Assembly: GCA_018242525.1 (NCBI GenBank)
Contig: JAFEBS010000055.1
Span: forward strand, 99,556 to 163,555
From: Planctomycetota bacterium
GTDB lineage: Bacteria; Planctomycetota; Planctomycetia; Planctomycetales; Planctomycetaceae
Direction of reading: 5' to 3'
DNA: 64,000 nucleotides
Positions 52,830 through 61,266 of the stretch are shown piece after piece (the first letter of the stretch is position 1; each line of letters starts with the position of its first letter). Below the pieces are notes generated by a model that worked only from the letters and a program-made list of their open reading frames with translations, had not been told where the DNA came from and did no database searches. Made by a program: the position numbers and the translations under genes.

Positions 52830-55727
52830 TCAATCGAGGTAAACGAACTCATTCAATCGGAACAGCGCGCGAACATACGCTCGCCACGTTTCGGATTCGA
52901 TCTCTGCGGAGGCGGTTCCGGTGTCGTGCAGCAATCTGTCTGCATTCACGACAAAATCCCGGGCGGAGGCCAGTTCGTCCGGTGTCGCCGGACGGGCGAA
53001 AAGCAGTTCGTACGCGAATGCCACGCGGACATTGACGTCCGACGAGTGCTTCGTGATCCGCTCAGCAATCTGCCGCGATTCCTCATGAACGAACGGATCG
53101 TTGAGCAGGTACAACGCTTGAAGCGGCGTGGTACTGGTCGTGCGAACGGCTGTACTTGTCGAGGGATCGGGGCCGTCGAAGACCGATTGAAATGGATGCC
53201 GCTGGATCCGTTGCGTCATCAGATAGACGCTGCGATGCTGGGTCTCATAGATTGCCTTAAACGGGTGGTGTTGGGTGAAGCCCCATGTCTCCTGATGCGG
53301 AAAGGGATGTGGTCCGGCGGGAGAGAGATCAAGGTTTCCGCCGAGCATCAGCATCGTGTCCCGGATCGATTCCGCATCGAGCCTTCGTCGAGGCACTCCT
53401 GCCAGCCAGTCGTTTGCCGGATCCAATTCGAGGGCTCGCGACCCGCGCTGACTCGACTGCTGGTAGACTCGTGACCGCATGATCAACCGGTGCATCGACT
53501 TGATCGACCAGCCACCGTTGCGAAACTGCGAGGCGAGAAAGTCGAGCAATTCCGGATGCGTCGGCGGCTTGCCCTGTTTGCCGAAATCGTTCGGTGTCGG
53601 CACGATCCCCCGGCCGAAGTGGTACTGCCAGATCCGATTCGCCATCACGCGCGTCGGCAGGGGGTTGTCCGCCGACACAATCCACTCCGCCAGTTCACGA
53701 CGCCCGCTCTCGTCACTCGTTTCGGGCAGTTCGCCACCGCTCAGGACCGCCGGAAAATGACGTCGGACAACATCGCCGGTTCGTGCGGGATCTCCCTTGA
53801 CCTGGATCACTGCATCGGAACGCATCTTTGCCTCGGCCACGGCATACGCCGTCTCGAAGAGTGGCGGCTGAGTGAGATGATCCTTGGCACGGCGTTCGGC
53901 TTCCTTCAATGCGCTTTCGACTGCGGGTTTGTCAGCGGCAGCAGCCTTCTTCAGCGACTCCCGCAGTTTTGTGACTTCACCATCAAGCCGAGCCTGCTCC
54001 TTCGATCGCGCGGCCTGGGCCTGTTCCAACTCACTCAATTTGTTCGTCGGGACGAGCGGCACGAAATCACGTTGGCGCTTGTCGAGTTCAATGCCCGGCC
54101 ACGGATAGCGCGTGCTGCTGAAGATACCGTACAGCCCATAGTAGTCGCGCGTCGTGATGGGATCGAACTTGTGATCGTGGCAGCGGGCACAGCTCAGCGA
54201 CAGTCCCAGAAACGCGCGGCCCAAGTTGTCGATCGAATCTTCGATGGTCAGGTGCCAGGGATAATCATCGACGCGGGAGCCAAACCGGCGCGAATTGGCG
54301 AGGTACCCTGTGGCGATGATTCGCTGGGTGCGTTCGGCTTCCGTCGCTCCGCCGCGCAGATCGCCCGCCAGTTGGTCACGAACAAATTCGTCATACGGAA
54401 GGTCGCGGTTCAGGGCATCAATCACCCAGTCGCGATAACGGTGAATTTGCGGGATCGGGTAGTCAGAATTGTCGCCCGCCGTGTCGGCATAGCGCACGAC
54501 GTCCAGCCAGTGCCGACCCCACCGCTCACCATAGCGAGGTGAATCGAGCAACCGATCGACGACGCGGGAAAACGCTTCCGGCGAATCGTCGGCCAGAAAC
54601 GCGGCGACCACTTCAGGAGTCGGCGGCAAACCGATCAAATCGTAGGTCGCGCGGCGAATCAGTGTCCGCTTGTCGGCGTCTGGCGCGGGATTCAGGCCAT
54701 GCTGTTCGAGCTTGGCCAGAATGAAACGATCAACATCGGTTCGCGGCCAGCCCGTATTCTTGACCGTCGGCACGGAGGGAACGGCAATCGGTCGCAGCGA
54801 CCAGAACTCACGTGCTGCGGCAATGTCGATCTGCTTGCCAATGTGCCTGGTTGCGGTCGCACGTGGATCCGGGGCTCCGATCTTCACCCACTGTTCCAGA
54901 TCGGCAATCTCGGCAGCAGTCAGTTTTGCATCGGGCGGCATCTGCATTTCAGAGTTGTCGTAGCGTACCGCTTCGATCAGCAGGCTTTTGGTCAGATCAC
55001 CCGGCACGACAGCCGGCCCCTTCGTTCCGCCGCGGCGGAGTGTCGCCCGGGAATCGACCAGCAACTCACCCTGCAATTCTTTGGCCTGGGCGCTGTGGCA
55101 CTCGTAACACTTGCTGACGAGCAGCGGTCGAATCCGCTTCTCGAAAAATGCAAGGTCTTCGTCACTGATCGGCGCGCTGATGCCGTCGTACTGTCCGCGC
55201 CATAATTCGATTCCCGAAAAGTTCGCGGTGCCCCCCTGGCTGGTCACGACGATCTTGCCGTCGGCGGGCGATGTGTACCACGGGCCGAGCTTATCCCAGT
55301 GCCCGCTCTTGCCGCTGTTGAAGCCCGCCACGACCTGCCGCCCATTGATCGCCACCGAGTACGTCTCGGCGTTATTGTCTTCCCAGACGTACAGGAAGAT
55401 CGTGTAGGTTCCGGGGGAAATGTCGTTCAATTCAACGCGATTTCCGCCGTAGCGACTGCTACGGATCATTCTGGCCCGCTCGGCATCCGTCGCGGGGTCG
55501 AGTGCGACCGCTTGATTCTCGAACATCTGGTCTTTGCAGACGTAGAGCCTGGAATCGCGGCCTTCCCAGGTATTGCCGTCGATTGTCACCGGCGGCCCGT
55601 TCAGGTTCAGGCCCCGGTAAAAGCTCGGTGCCGGATCGGCCGCACGGACCGCCTGCGCGAGACACCACATGATCACCAAACCGCCGATCACCCTATCGGC
55701 GGCGCGACAGCAACAATTGCTTGCCAT
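52830..55727 (-). CDS. Secreted malectin-like / PSCyt1 / DUF1549 / DUF1553 cytochrome (operon 3)
   Basis: 965 residues. A signal (about 1-29) precedes a malectin-like beta domain (about 32-180: YRGLNLNGPPVTIDGNTWEG, YTIFLYVWEDNNAETYSVAI, ISPGTYTIFLYV), a fold known to bind di- and oligosaccharides. PSCyt1 has CYECHSAQAKELQGELLVD near 208. DUF1549 follows (DRFILAKLEQHGLNPAPDAD, CARCHDHKFDPITTRDYYG), then an Ala/Lys/Glu-rich helical linker (about 570-625), and DUF1553 (ADNPLPTRVMANRIWQYHFG, LYLLNDPFVHEESRQIAERI). Two haem motifs predict redox activity outside the cytoplasm. The gene start lies within the last 35 bases of the GntR-type gene. Confidence 0.93.
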   Translation of the reverse strand: MASNCCCRAADRVIGGLVIMWCLAQAVRAADPAPSFYRGLNLNGPPVTIDGNTWEGRDSRLYVCKDQMFENQAVALDPATDAERARMIRSSRYGGNRVELNDISPGTYTIFLYVWEDNNAETYSVAINGRQVVAGFNSGKSGHWDKLGPWYTSPADGKIVVTSQGGTANFSGIELWRGQYDGISAPISDEDLAFFEKRIRPLLVSKCYECHSAQAKELQGELLVDSRATLRRGGTKGPAVVPGDLTKSLLIEAVRYDNSEMQMPPDAKLTAAEIADLEQWVKIGAPDPRATATRHIGKQIDIAAAREFWSLRPIAVPSVPTVKNTGWPRTDVDRFILAKLEQHGLNPAPDADKRTLIRRATYDLIGLPPTPEVVAAFLADDSPEAFSRVVDRLLDSPRYGERWGRHWLDVVRYADTAGDNSDYPIPQIHRYRDWVIDALNRDLPYDEFVRDQLAGDLRGGATEAERTQRIIATGYLANSRRFGSRVDDYPWHLTIEDSIDNLGRAFLGLSLSCARCHDHKFDPITTRDYYGLYGIFSSTRYPWPGIELDKRQRDFVPLVPTNKLSELEQAQAARSKEQARLDGEVTKLRESLKKAAAADKPAVESALKEAERRAKDHLTQPPLFETAYAVAEAKMRSDAVIQVKGDPARTGDVVRRHFPAVLSGGELPETSDESGRRELAEWIVSADNPLPTRVMANRIWQYHFGRGIVPTPNDFGKQGKPPTHPELLDFLASQFRNGGWSIKSMHRLIMRSRVYQQSSQRGSRALELDPANDWLAGVPRRRLDAESIRDTMLMLGGNLDLSPAGPHPFPHQETWGFTQHHPFKAIYETQHRSVYLMTQRIQRHPFQSVFDGPDPSTSTAVRTTSTTPLQALYLLNDPFVHEESRQIAERITKHSSDVNVRVAFAYELLFARPATPDELASARDFVVNADRLLHDTGTASAEIESETWRAYVRALFRLNEFVYLD

Positions 55728-56388
55728 AGTTCAAATGCTCCTCAAGGGCCACCGTGGCCTGATCCGCGTCGCCAGCCAGTACGGCATCAGCGATGGCCTT
55801 ATGTTCCCGGTAACTGGGTGCCAGTCGGTCGGAGTTTTGTTGGAAGACGCGCGTCACGACGCGATGCATCTTTTCACGCAACTGCAGCATCACACGCAGG
55901 ATTTCCTGGTTCCCGAGAAACTCGCAGAACAGCGTGTGAAACGCGGAGTCCAGCCGGGCGGACGTTGTCACATTGGACTGCTTCGCAGCCTGCTGTTGCT
56001 GTCGCAGATTGTCCTTCAGCAGTGCGGCGTTCTCGTCGCTCAGCCTCCCGGCGATATTTCTGAGAACGAACGACTCCAGTGCCAGGCGAATCTCGAACTG
56101 GTCGGCAATTTCATGAATCGACAAATCCCGGACGACGATTCCCTGCTGCGGTGAGACCGCCACAAATCCTTCCGCTTCCAGTCGCTCCAGTGCCGCCTTG
56201 ATCGGCGTCTTGCTCATTCCAAGGTGCGCCGCCAGTTGTCGCTCGGACAGAAACGCCCCGGGCTCGAACGTGGCACTCTGAATCAACCCCTTCAACTGAT
56301 CATAAGCCTGCTGCTTCAGCAGAGACTTGTCAGCGGTGACGGCCGCTGGCGGAGGGATTTTCTTTGGGATTGTTGTCGTCGGTGGCAT
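55693..56388 (-). CDS. GntR-family regulator with FCD sensor domain
   Basis: 231 residues from ATG 56388. A winged helix-turn-helix (LSERQLAAHLGMSKTPIKAA, LERLEAEGFVAVSPQQG) is followed by the all-helical FCD domain (ISRIEIRLALESFVLRN-like region, FHTLFCEFLGNQEILRVMLQ, HKAIADAVLAGDADQATVAL). FCD regulators (FadR subfamily) usually bind carboxylates such as sugar acids. The gene is first in operon 3 and divergent from the dehydrogenase and aldolase genes, so it probably represses one or both sides until an acid intermediate is present. Its 3' end overlaps the cytochrome gene. Confidence 0.93.
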   Translation of the reverse strand: MPPTTTIPKKIPPPAAVTADKSLLKQQAYDQLKGLIQSATFEPGAFLSERQLAAHLGMSKTPIKAALERLEAEGFVAVSPQQGIVVRDLSIHEIADQFEIRLALESFVLRNIAGRLSDENAALLKDNLRQQQQAAKQSNVTTSARLDSAFHTLFCEFLGNQEILRVMLQLREKMHRVVTRVFQQNSDRLAPSYREHKAIADAVLAGDADQATVALEEHLNYGKQLLLSRRR

Positions 56389-56447
56389 GGAATGGCTTGC
56401 TCCGTGTATCACACGTATTTGTCGCTCGGAAAGGTGTCTGTGGAAAC

Positions 56448-56475
56448 TTGACAACAACTGAGATCTCAGTAGGAT
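56448..56475 (+). promoter_or_regulatory. Promoter with an operator palindrome in its spacer
   Basis: TTGACA (56448-56453) and TAGGAT (56470-56475) make a sigma-70-type promoter with a 16-base spacer. The spacer holds a perfect 14-base palindrome ACTGAGATCTCAGT (56457-56470). A GntR-type protein bound there would block RNA polymerase. It lies between the divergent starts of the GntR-type gene (56388) and the dehydrogenase (56574). Confidence 0.55.
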
Positions 56476-56573
56476 CTCTGAACGTGACAAGCATTTTACC
56501 GGCTGTGACGAAAGCCGCAACGCCTGTCGCCTCTTTTTTTCGTCAGGTTTCAATCCGCCAGGATCCACGTTTC

Positions 56574-57611
56574 ATGACCACTCCCTTTCGCATCGGGCTG
56601 ACTCGGGATTTCCTCAAACCAGACGGGTCTCTCGGGTTTGGTGATATTGGCCTGGACCTGCTGGATTCCGCGCCGCACGTGACCTGGCAGTTCCTGCCGC
56701 AGGATCTTCGCGAGCTTCCGTTGGAGGTCGCGGACCAGTATGACGGGCTGCTCGTGCTGGCTCCGAAAGTGAGTGCCACAACGTTGGATGGTTGTCAGCG
56801 ATTGACCGTCGTCGCGCGGTTCGGCGTCGGTTACGACAACGTGGACGTCGCGGCCTGCACGCGCAACAACACCCTGCTGACGATCACGCCCGACGGGGTG
56901 CGGCGGCCGGTGGCTGTGTCCGCGCTGGCGTTCTTGCTGGCGCTGTCGCATCGCATGTTTGCCAAGGATCAACTGACACGCTCGGGCCGCTGGAATGATC
57001 GGCTGGATTACATGGGGATGGGGACGACCGGCCGCACGCTGGGGCTGATCGGGCTGGGCAACATCGGTCGCGAGATCGTCCGCATGACAGGCCCGCTGGA
57101 GATGCGACACGTCGCCTTTGATCCGTTCGCCACGCCCGAATCGGCCGCCACAATCGGTGTGGAATTGCTGAGCCTCGATGAATTGCTCGCCACATCCGAT
57201 TTTGTCTGCGTTTGCTGCGCCCTGACGCCGCAGACGCATCATCTGCTGAATGCCGAGCGGTTGGCGCAAATGATGCCGACGTCGTATCTGATCAATGTCG
57301 CACGCGGTCCGATCATCGATCAGTCGGCGCTGACTCAGGTGTTGACCGAACGCCGGATTGCCGGCGCGGCGCTCGATGTCTTCGAGCAGGAGCCGATCGC
57401 GCACGACGATCCGCTGCTCAAGCTGGACAACGTGATCGTCTCGCCACACGCGATCTGCTGGACCGACGAACTGTTCCGCGGCAACGGACGCGCAGCCTGT
57501 CAAAGCCTGCTTGACGTCGCGGCCGGCCGGGTGCCTCAACATGTCGTCAATCGAACGGTGCTGGATCAACCCGTCCTGCAGGCGAAGCTGCGACGATACG
57601 CCGCTGGCTGA
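56574..57611 (+). CDS. D-isomer-specific 2-hydroxyacid dehydrogenase
   Basis: 345 residues from ATG 56574; earlier in-frame starts would run back through the promoter. NAD-binding motif LGLIGLGNIGREIV. The three catalytic residues are present: Arg in NVARGPIID, Glu in FEQEP and His in SPHAICWT. It belongs to the phosphoglycerate-dehydrogenase-like family that interconverts 2-hydroxy- and 2-ketoacids (glyoxylate/hydroxypyruvate reductases among them). Lacking the ACT domain of SerA and lying beside an HpcH/HpaI aldolase and a GntR/FCD regulator, it more likely serves in sugar-acid breakdown than in serine synthesis. The aldolase follows after 58 bp. Confidence 0.9.
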   Translation: MTTPFRIGLTRDFLKPDGSLGFGDIGLDLLDSAPHVTWQFLPQDLRELPLEVADQYDGLLVLAPKVSATTLDGCQRLTVVARFGVGYDNVDVAACTRNNTLLTITPDGVRRPVAVSALAFLLALSHRMFAKDQLTRSGRWNDRLDYMGMGTTGRTLGLIGLGNIGREIVRMTGPLEMRHVAFDPFATPESAATIGVELLSLDELLATSDFVCVCCALTPQTHHLLNAERLAQMMPTSYLINVARGPIIDQSALTQVLTERRIAGAALDVFEQEPIAHDDPLLKLDNVIVSPHAICWTDELFRGNGRAACQSLLDVAAGRVPQHVVNRTVLDQPVLQAKLRRYAAG

Positions 57612-57669
57612 TCAATGCCGTTCAGGCGAATGGCGCGATATCAAAACCTCTCACAACAGCAAGGTGCCC

Positions 57670-58446
57670 ATGAAACCGAACACGATCAAGCAAAGACTGA
57701 AAGACGGCGGCGTGTCGATCGGCACGTTCATGTTTGAATTCAGCACGACCGGCATCGCCCGCCTGGCTGCGGAAGCAGGTGCGGAATTCGCCGTCTTTGA
57801 CATGGAACACACCGGTTGGAGCGTCGAGACGATCCGCATGTTGATCGCCACCTGCGGATCGACGCCCATCCTGCCACTGGTCCGCATTCCGGCCACGGAG
57901 TACCACTTCATTGCACGCGTCCTGGACATGGGGGCGGCGGGCATCATGGTGCCAATGGTCGAGTCGGCCGAACAGGCTCACAAGTTCGTGCAGTCGGCGA
58001 AATACCCGCCGCTGGGCCGTCGGGGCGCGGCCTTTACGATCTCGCACGACGATTTCACAGGGGGCGACATCGTCGACAAGATCCGCACCGCCAACAGCGA
58101 GACACTGCTGATCGCCCAGATCGAAACTGCCGCCGGAGTCCGCAACGTCAACGAGATCGCCGCGATCGACGGCATCGACGTTCTCTGGATCGGTCACTTC
58201 GACCTGAGTAACTCGCTGGGAATCCCCGGCCAGTTCGACCACCCCGATTTTCAGTCGGCCCTTCAAACCGTCCTCGACGCCTGCCACCGCCACGGCAAGA
58301 TCCCCGGTTTTCTGGCCGGTGACATTGTCGCGGGGAAGAAGTTGCTCGATCAGGGGTTCCGCATGCTCGCCTACGGCGGCGACCTGTGGCTGTATCAGGC
58401 CGCCGTTCGCGAGGGCGTTTCGGCCCTTCAACGTCACGCTCGCTGA
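57670..58446 (+). CDS. HpcH/HpaI-family aldolase
   Basis: 258 residues; ATG 57670 has AAGG six bases upstream. The metal-binding Glu lies in LIAQIETAAGV and the Asp in WIGHFDLSNSLG; substrate Arg is in LPLVRIPATEY. FDMEHTGWS and RGAAFTISHDDF are further family marks. These class II, divalent-metal aldolases cleave 2-keto-3-deoxy acids (4-hydroxy-2-oxoheptanedioate, 2-keto-3-deoxy-rhamnonate, 5-keto-4-deoxy-glucarate) to pyruvate plus an aldehyde. With the dehydrogenase upstream it makes a small catabolic operon for an unknown sugar acid. Confidence 0.92.
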   Translation: MKPNTIKQRLKDGGVSIGTFMFEFSTTGIARLAAEAGAEFAVFDMEHTGWSVETIRMLIATCGSTPILPLVRIPATEYHFIARVLDMGAAGIMVPMVESAEQAHKFVQSAKYPPLGRRGAAFTISHDDFTGGDIVDKIRTANSETLLIAQIETAAGVRNVNEIAAIDGIDVLWIGHFDLSNSLGIPGQFDHPDFQSALQTVLDACHRHGKIPGFLAGDIVAGKKLLDQGFRMLAYGGDLWLYQAAVREGVSALQRHAR

Positions 58447-58585
58447 TTTCAGCTGAATTCCCAGTTACCTGAAACATTGGCGCGACTGGAAAGCTTGAGC
58501 CGATCCGCCGATTTCGTCATGGACTGAAGGGGCGGAGAGCGATAGGATCAAAGGCTGACGGAGATTGTGAATCGACGGACTTCTG

Positions 58586-59089
58586 ATGGCCAAGTCGTTG
58601 CTCGCCCTGGTGCTGATAACGACGCAATTCCTTGCCGGGAATTGCGGTTCGTTGCATTTGTGCATCTGCAATGACGGTTCGTATTGCTGTATCGACGCGG
58701 GTCCGGCGTTTTGTACGTGCTGTCAAATGCACGGTGAAGCATCGCACGACGCCGGTTGCGATGATCATTGTTGTGCAGCGGTCTCGGAGAGATGCTGCGA
58801 GCATTGCGACCACGATTCCACCAGCCCGGACGCTCCAGACAGTGTGGCAGGTGATCCGTGTGGATGTACGCACTTTCCTCTCGTGATTTCTGCAAGCCAG
58901 CCCACCACTACTCCTCGATCGACAATCCATGATGCCATCGAGCGGAATGCTCTGCATATCGGCTGGCAACAGACCAGAGCCGGCAACGAGGCCGATGTCG
59001 CGCCTTTACTGCACCGGCAAAGGCTTGGGCCGCCTGTGGTCCCGGATTTCGCGTTGACCGTCATTTCCACGGTCGTTATCCGCTGCTAA
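58586..59089 (+). CDS. Cysteine/histidine-rich secreted protein, putative metal binder
   Basis: 167 residues with an N-terminal signal (MAKSLLALVLITTQFLAG). Seventeen cysteines, sixteen of them before residue 100, are arranged in pairs and CxC groups (LHLCICNDGSYCC, FCTCCQMHG, DDHCCAAV, RCCEHCDHD, PCGCTHF) with interspersed histidines. The C-terminal 75 residues are free of cysteines until the last residue. I do not recognise a named family. It lies 530 bp upstream of a CusB/CusA-type metal efflux system on the same strand, so a periplasmic metal buffer or sensor function is likely. A disulfide-rich structural role is possible too. Confidence 0.72.
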   Translation: MAKSLLALVLITTQFLAGNCGSLHLCICNDGSYCCIDAGPAFCTCCQMHGEASHDAGCDDHCCAAVSERCCEHCDHDSTSPDAPDSVAGDPCGCTHFPLVISASQPTTTPRSTIHDAIERNALHIGWQQTRAGNEADVAPLLHRQRLGPPVVPDFALTVISTVVIRC

Positions 59090-59094
59090 TTGGC

Positions 59095-59154
59095 GTTGCA
59101 TGACCCCGGGACACTAGCCCGACGCGCGAGCGAGGGATTCGTCGATGCGTGCCC
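59095..59154. repeat. Second copy of the dispersed repeat (first at 32702)
   Basis: Bases 59095-59131 match 32702-32738 at 34 of 37 positions (both begin GTTGCATGA and contain TAGCCCGACGCGCGAG). After that the copies differ: here the sequence goes on GCGAGGGATTCGTCGATGCG, without the palindromic right arm. A related fragment with GCGCCAGCGAGGGAC lies at 59515-59530. Confidence 0.75.
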
Positions 59155-59237
59155 AACTTGCTGGTCCCTAGCTCGCCAGTTTTGATGTTGCGCTACGAAA
59201 ACCAGTATGGCTATTTCAGCCGTTGCGAGTCGTAGAA

Positions 59238-59328
59238 ATTCACCACGAAGGACACGAAGTTCCACGAAGGAATACAAAGGAACCTTCCATTCTTCCCTGC
59301 GTGGATCTTCGTGTCCTTCGTGGTGAAT
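59238..59328. repeat. Large imperfect hairpin with 29-base arms
   Basis: Arms 59238-59266 and 59300-59328 are reverse complements with a single mismatch; the outer 22 bases match perfectly (left arm starts ATTCACCACGAAGGACACGA). A 33-base loop separates them. It could fold as a long RNA or cruciform hairpin, and it has the form of a miniature inverted-repeat element. No T run follows. Confidence 0.85.
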
Positions 59329-59619
59329 ATCCTGCATTCGTCTTCTTTGTTTGCCGCCAAGAATCCTTGGAATTCCCTGCCGGACGTGGCAGGAATTTCT
59401 GCAATAGGAGATTGGGACGCGGAAGACGCGGACGACACGGAGAGAATCCACATTTATCGCGGGCAAGTGACCCGGTCGTTTGAAATCGCAAGAGAAACAG
59501 CGCAACTTCAAAACGCGCCAGCGAGGGACGATCGAGTCCCGGCATTCCCAAGGTTTGTCGTCGCGAGTTGATCGCTTGGTTTCAGTTCGAGAAATGACCT
59601 CCATCGATGGAGTTGAAGT
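59329..59619. other. Leader region of the efflux genes
   Basis: Together with the two repeats upstream this makes a 530-base non-coding gap. No gene is visible. A fragment related to the 59095 repeat lies at 59515-59530. The start region of the next gene has GGAG at 59609-59612. A metal-responsive promoter would be expected here, but I cannot point to a MerR- or CueR-type dyad. Confidence 0.45.
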
Positions 59620-61245
59620 ATGACAGCAACTGCTCCCGCCCCGGTCGGTCCGGCGCCCGGGTCTCAGTCTCTTGAAGCACCATCGCTCCCCATGAGTGGA
59701 CGGCCCTGGTGGATCACGGTCCTCAACGCCGTTCCGAATCTGGTCGTGTTCTCGATGCTGGGCGTCGTGATGTACGTTGGACATCACACGGACTGGAAGC
59801 TGCCGACGATGTCCGCCCTCATGGGGACCGCTCCCGTCGCCGCTGACGATTGGTGCGCGGAGCACCTGGTCCCGGAATCCGTGTGCATTGAATGTCACCC
59901 CGAGTTGTTGCCCAAGCCAAAACTCAACGGCTTCTGCCGGGAGCACGGGGTGGCCGAATGTGTGATCCATCACCCGGAACTCGCACAGGTGAAAGGAGAA
60001 CCACGTCTTCCGAAGTACAACACGGCTGAAGCGATTGCACTGATGGCTCGGCCGGAGAACAACAGCCGCAACACGCTGCATACCAACCGCGTGCAGTTCT
60101 CGTCCGCCGAGAGTGTCGACAAGGCCGGCATTGACGTGGATCTGGTCCAGGAGCGACTTATGGCGGACGTGATCACCGCCAATGGTGAACTGATGTTCGA
60201 CCCCACCCGTGTGGGGCATTTGTCAACGCGGGTCCCCGGCAGCGTGGCCGCCGTCTTCAAGACGGTTGGGGACGAGATTGCCGCGGGAGATGTCCTGGCG
60301 CTGGTCGATGCTTCCCAAGTGGGACAAGCCAAGTCGCAGTTCCTGCAGGCAGTGGTCCAGCATCAATTGCGTGAGAGCACTGTCGAGCGTCTGCGACCGA
60401 TCGCGAACAGCGGTGCGCTGCCTCAGAAGGCTTTGATCGAGGCCGAGTCCGCACTTCAGGAGGCTGAGGTCGCCCTGATCGCCTCCCGCCAATCGCTCGC
60501 CAACCTGGGCTTTGACCTGCCCGAGGACCTGGAAGATCGCGCTCCGCGATCCCTCGCTGATGAATTGCGATTTCTCGGGATCCCCACAGATGCTCTCGCG
60601 CTGCTTCCGGCGGGAACGAAGACCGCCAACCTGATCCCGGTGCGCAGCACTTATGATGGCGTCCTGATGGCAGCACATGTCGTGGCCGGAGAGGTTGTCG
60701 ATATTTCGAGGACGCTGTTTACAGTCAGTGATCCGCGGCGAATGTGGCTGATTCTGAATGTGCGTCAGGAGGATGCCCGGTATGTTCGTCGTGGCCAGAC
60801 GGTCAAGTTCCATTCCGACAATGGCGATCGGGATGTCATCGGCCAAGTCTCGTGGATCAGTCCTGCCATTGATGAGCAGACGCGCACGATGCAGGTGCGA
60901 ATCATCATCGCCAACGAAGATTTGACCATGCACGACATGACTTTTGGCGAAGGTCAAATCGTACTGCGCGAGGAGCCCAACGCCATCGTGGTGCCGCGTG
61001 AAGCCGTGCAATCCACACCCGACGCGTCCTTCGTCTTTGTCCGGGACAAGAACTACTTCGAGGAGGGGTCGCCCAAGTTCTTTTACGTGCGGCAGGTCCG
61101 CCAAGGCGCGCGGGATGGGAAGTACATCGAACTTCTGGCCGGCGTCTTGCCTGGCGAAGTGGTCGCTTCCAAGGGAAGCAATGTCCTGCTGGCTCAACTT
61201 CTTCGCGGCAACCTTGGTGCAGGTTGCGGCTGTCACGACGACTGA
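59620..61245 (+). CDS. CusB/HlyD-family efflux adaptor with Cys/His-rich N-terminus
   Basis: 541 residues; ATG 59620 follows GGAG. One helix (about 31-53) anchors the protein. Residues 78-121 hold two tandem metal-site-like repeats: WCAEHLVPESVCIECHPEL and FCREHGVAECVIHHPEL. The adaptor core follows: a lipoyl-like half (TRVPGSVAAVFKTVGDEIAA), a helical hairpin (about 225-300), the second lipoyl half and a beta-barrel (LILNVRQEDARYVRRGQTVK), and a membrane-proximal domain (IVVPREAVQSTPDASFVFVR). It should link the RND pump to an outer-membrane channel and may pick up the metal itself. The permease gene begins 21 bp later. No channel (CusC-like) gene is in the window. Confidence 0.92.
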   Translation: MTATAPAPVGPAPGSQSLEAPSLPMSGRPWWITVLNAVPNLVVFSMLGVVMYVGHHTDWKLPTMSALMGTAPVAADDWCAEHLVPESVCIECHPELLPKPKLNGFCREHGVAECVIHHPELAQVKGEPRLPKYNTAEAIALMARPENNSRNTLHTNRVQFSSAESVDKAGIDVDLVQERLMADVITANGELMFDPTRVGHLSTRVPGSVAAVFKTVGDEIAAGDVLALVDASQVGQAKSQFLQAVVQHQLRESTVERLRPIANSGALPQKALIEAESALQEAEVALIASRQSLANLGFDLPEDLEDRAPRSLADELRFLGIPTDALALLPAGTKTANLIPVRSTYDGVLMAAHVVAGEVVDISRTLFTVSDPRRMWLILNVRQEDARYVRRGQTVKFHSDNGDRDVIGQVSWISPAIDEQTRTMQVRIIIANEDLTMHDMTFGEGQIVLREEPNAIVVPREAVQSTPDASFVFVRDKNYFEEGSPKFFYVRQVRQGARDGKYIELLAGVLPGEVVASKGSNVLLAQLLRGNLGAGCGCHDD

Positions 61246-61266
61246 GTGAAAGGACCGCGGCACCCA

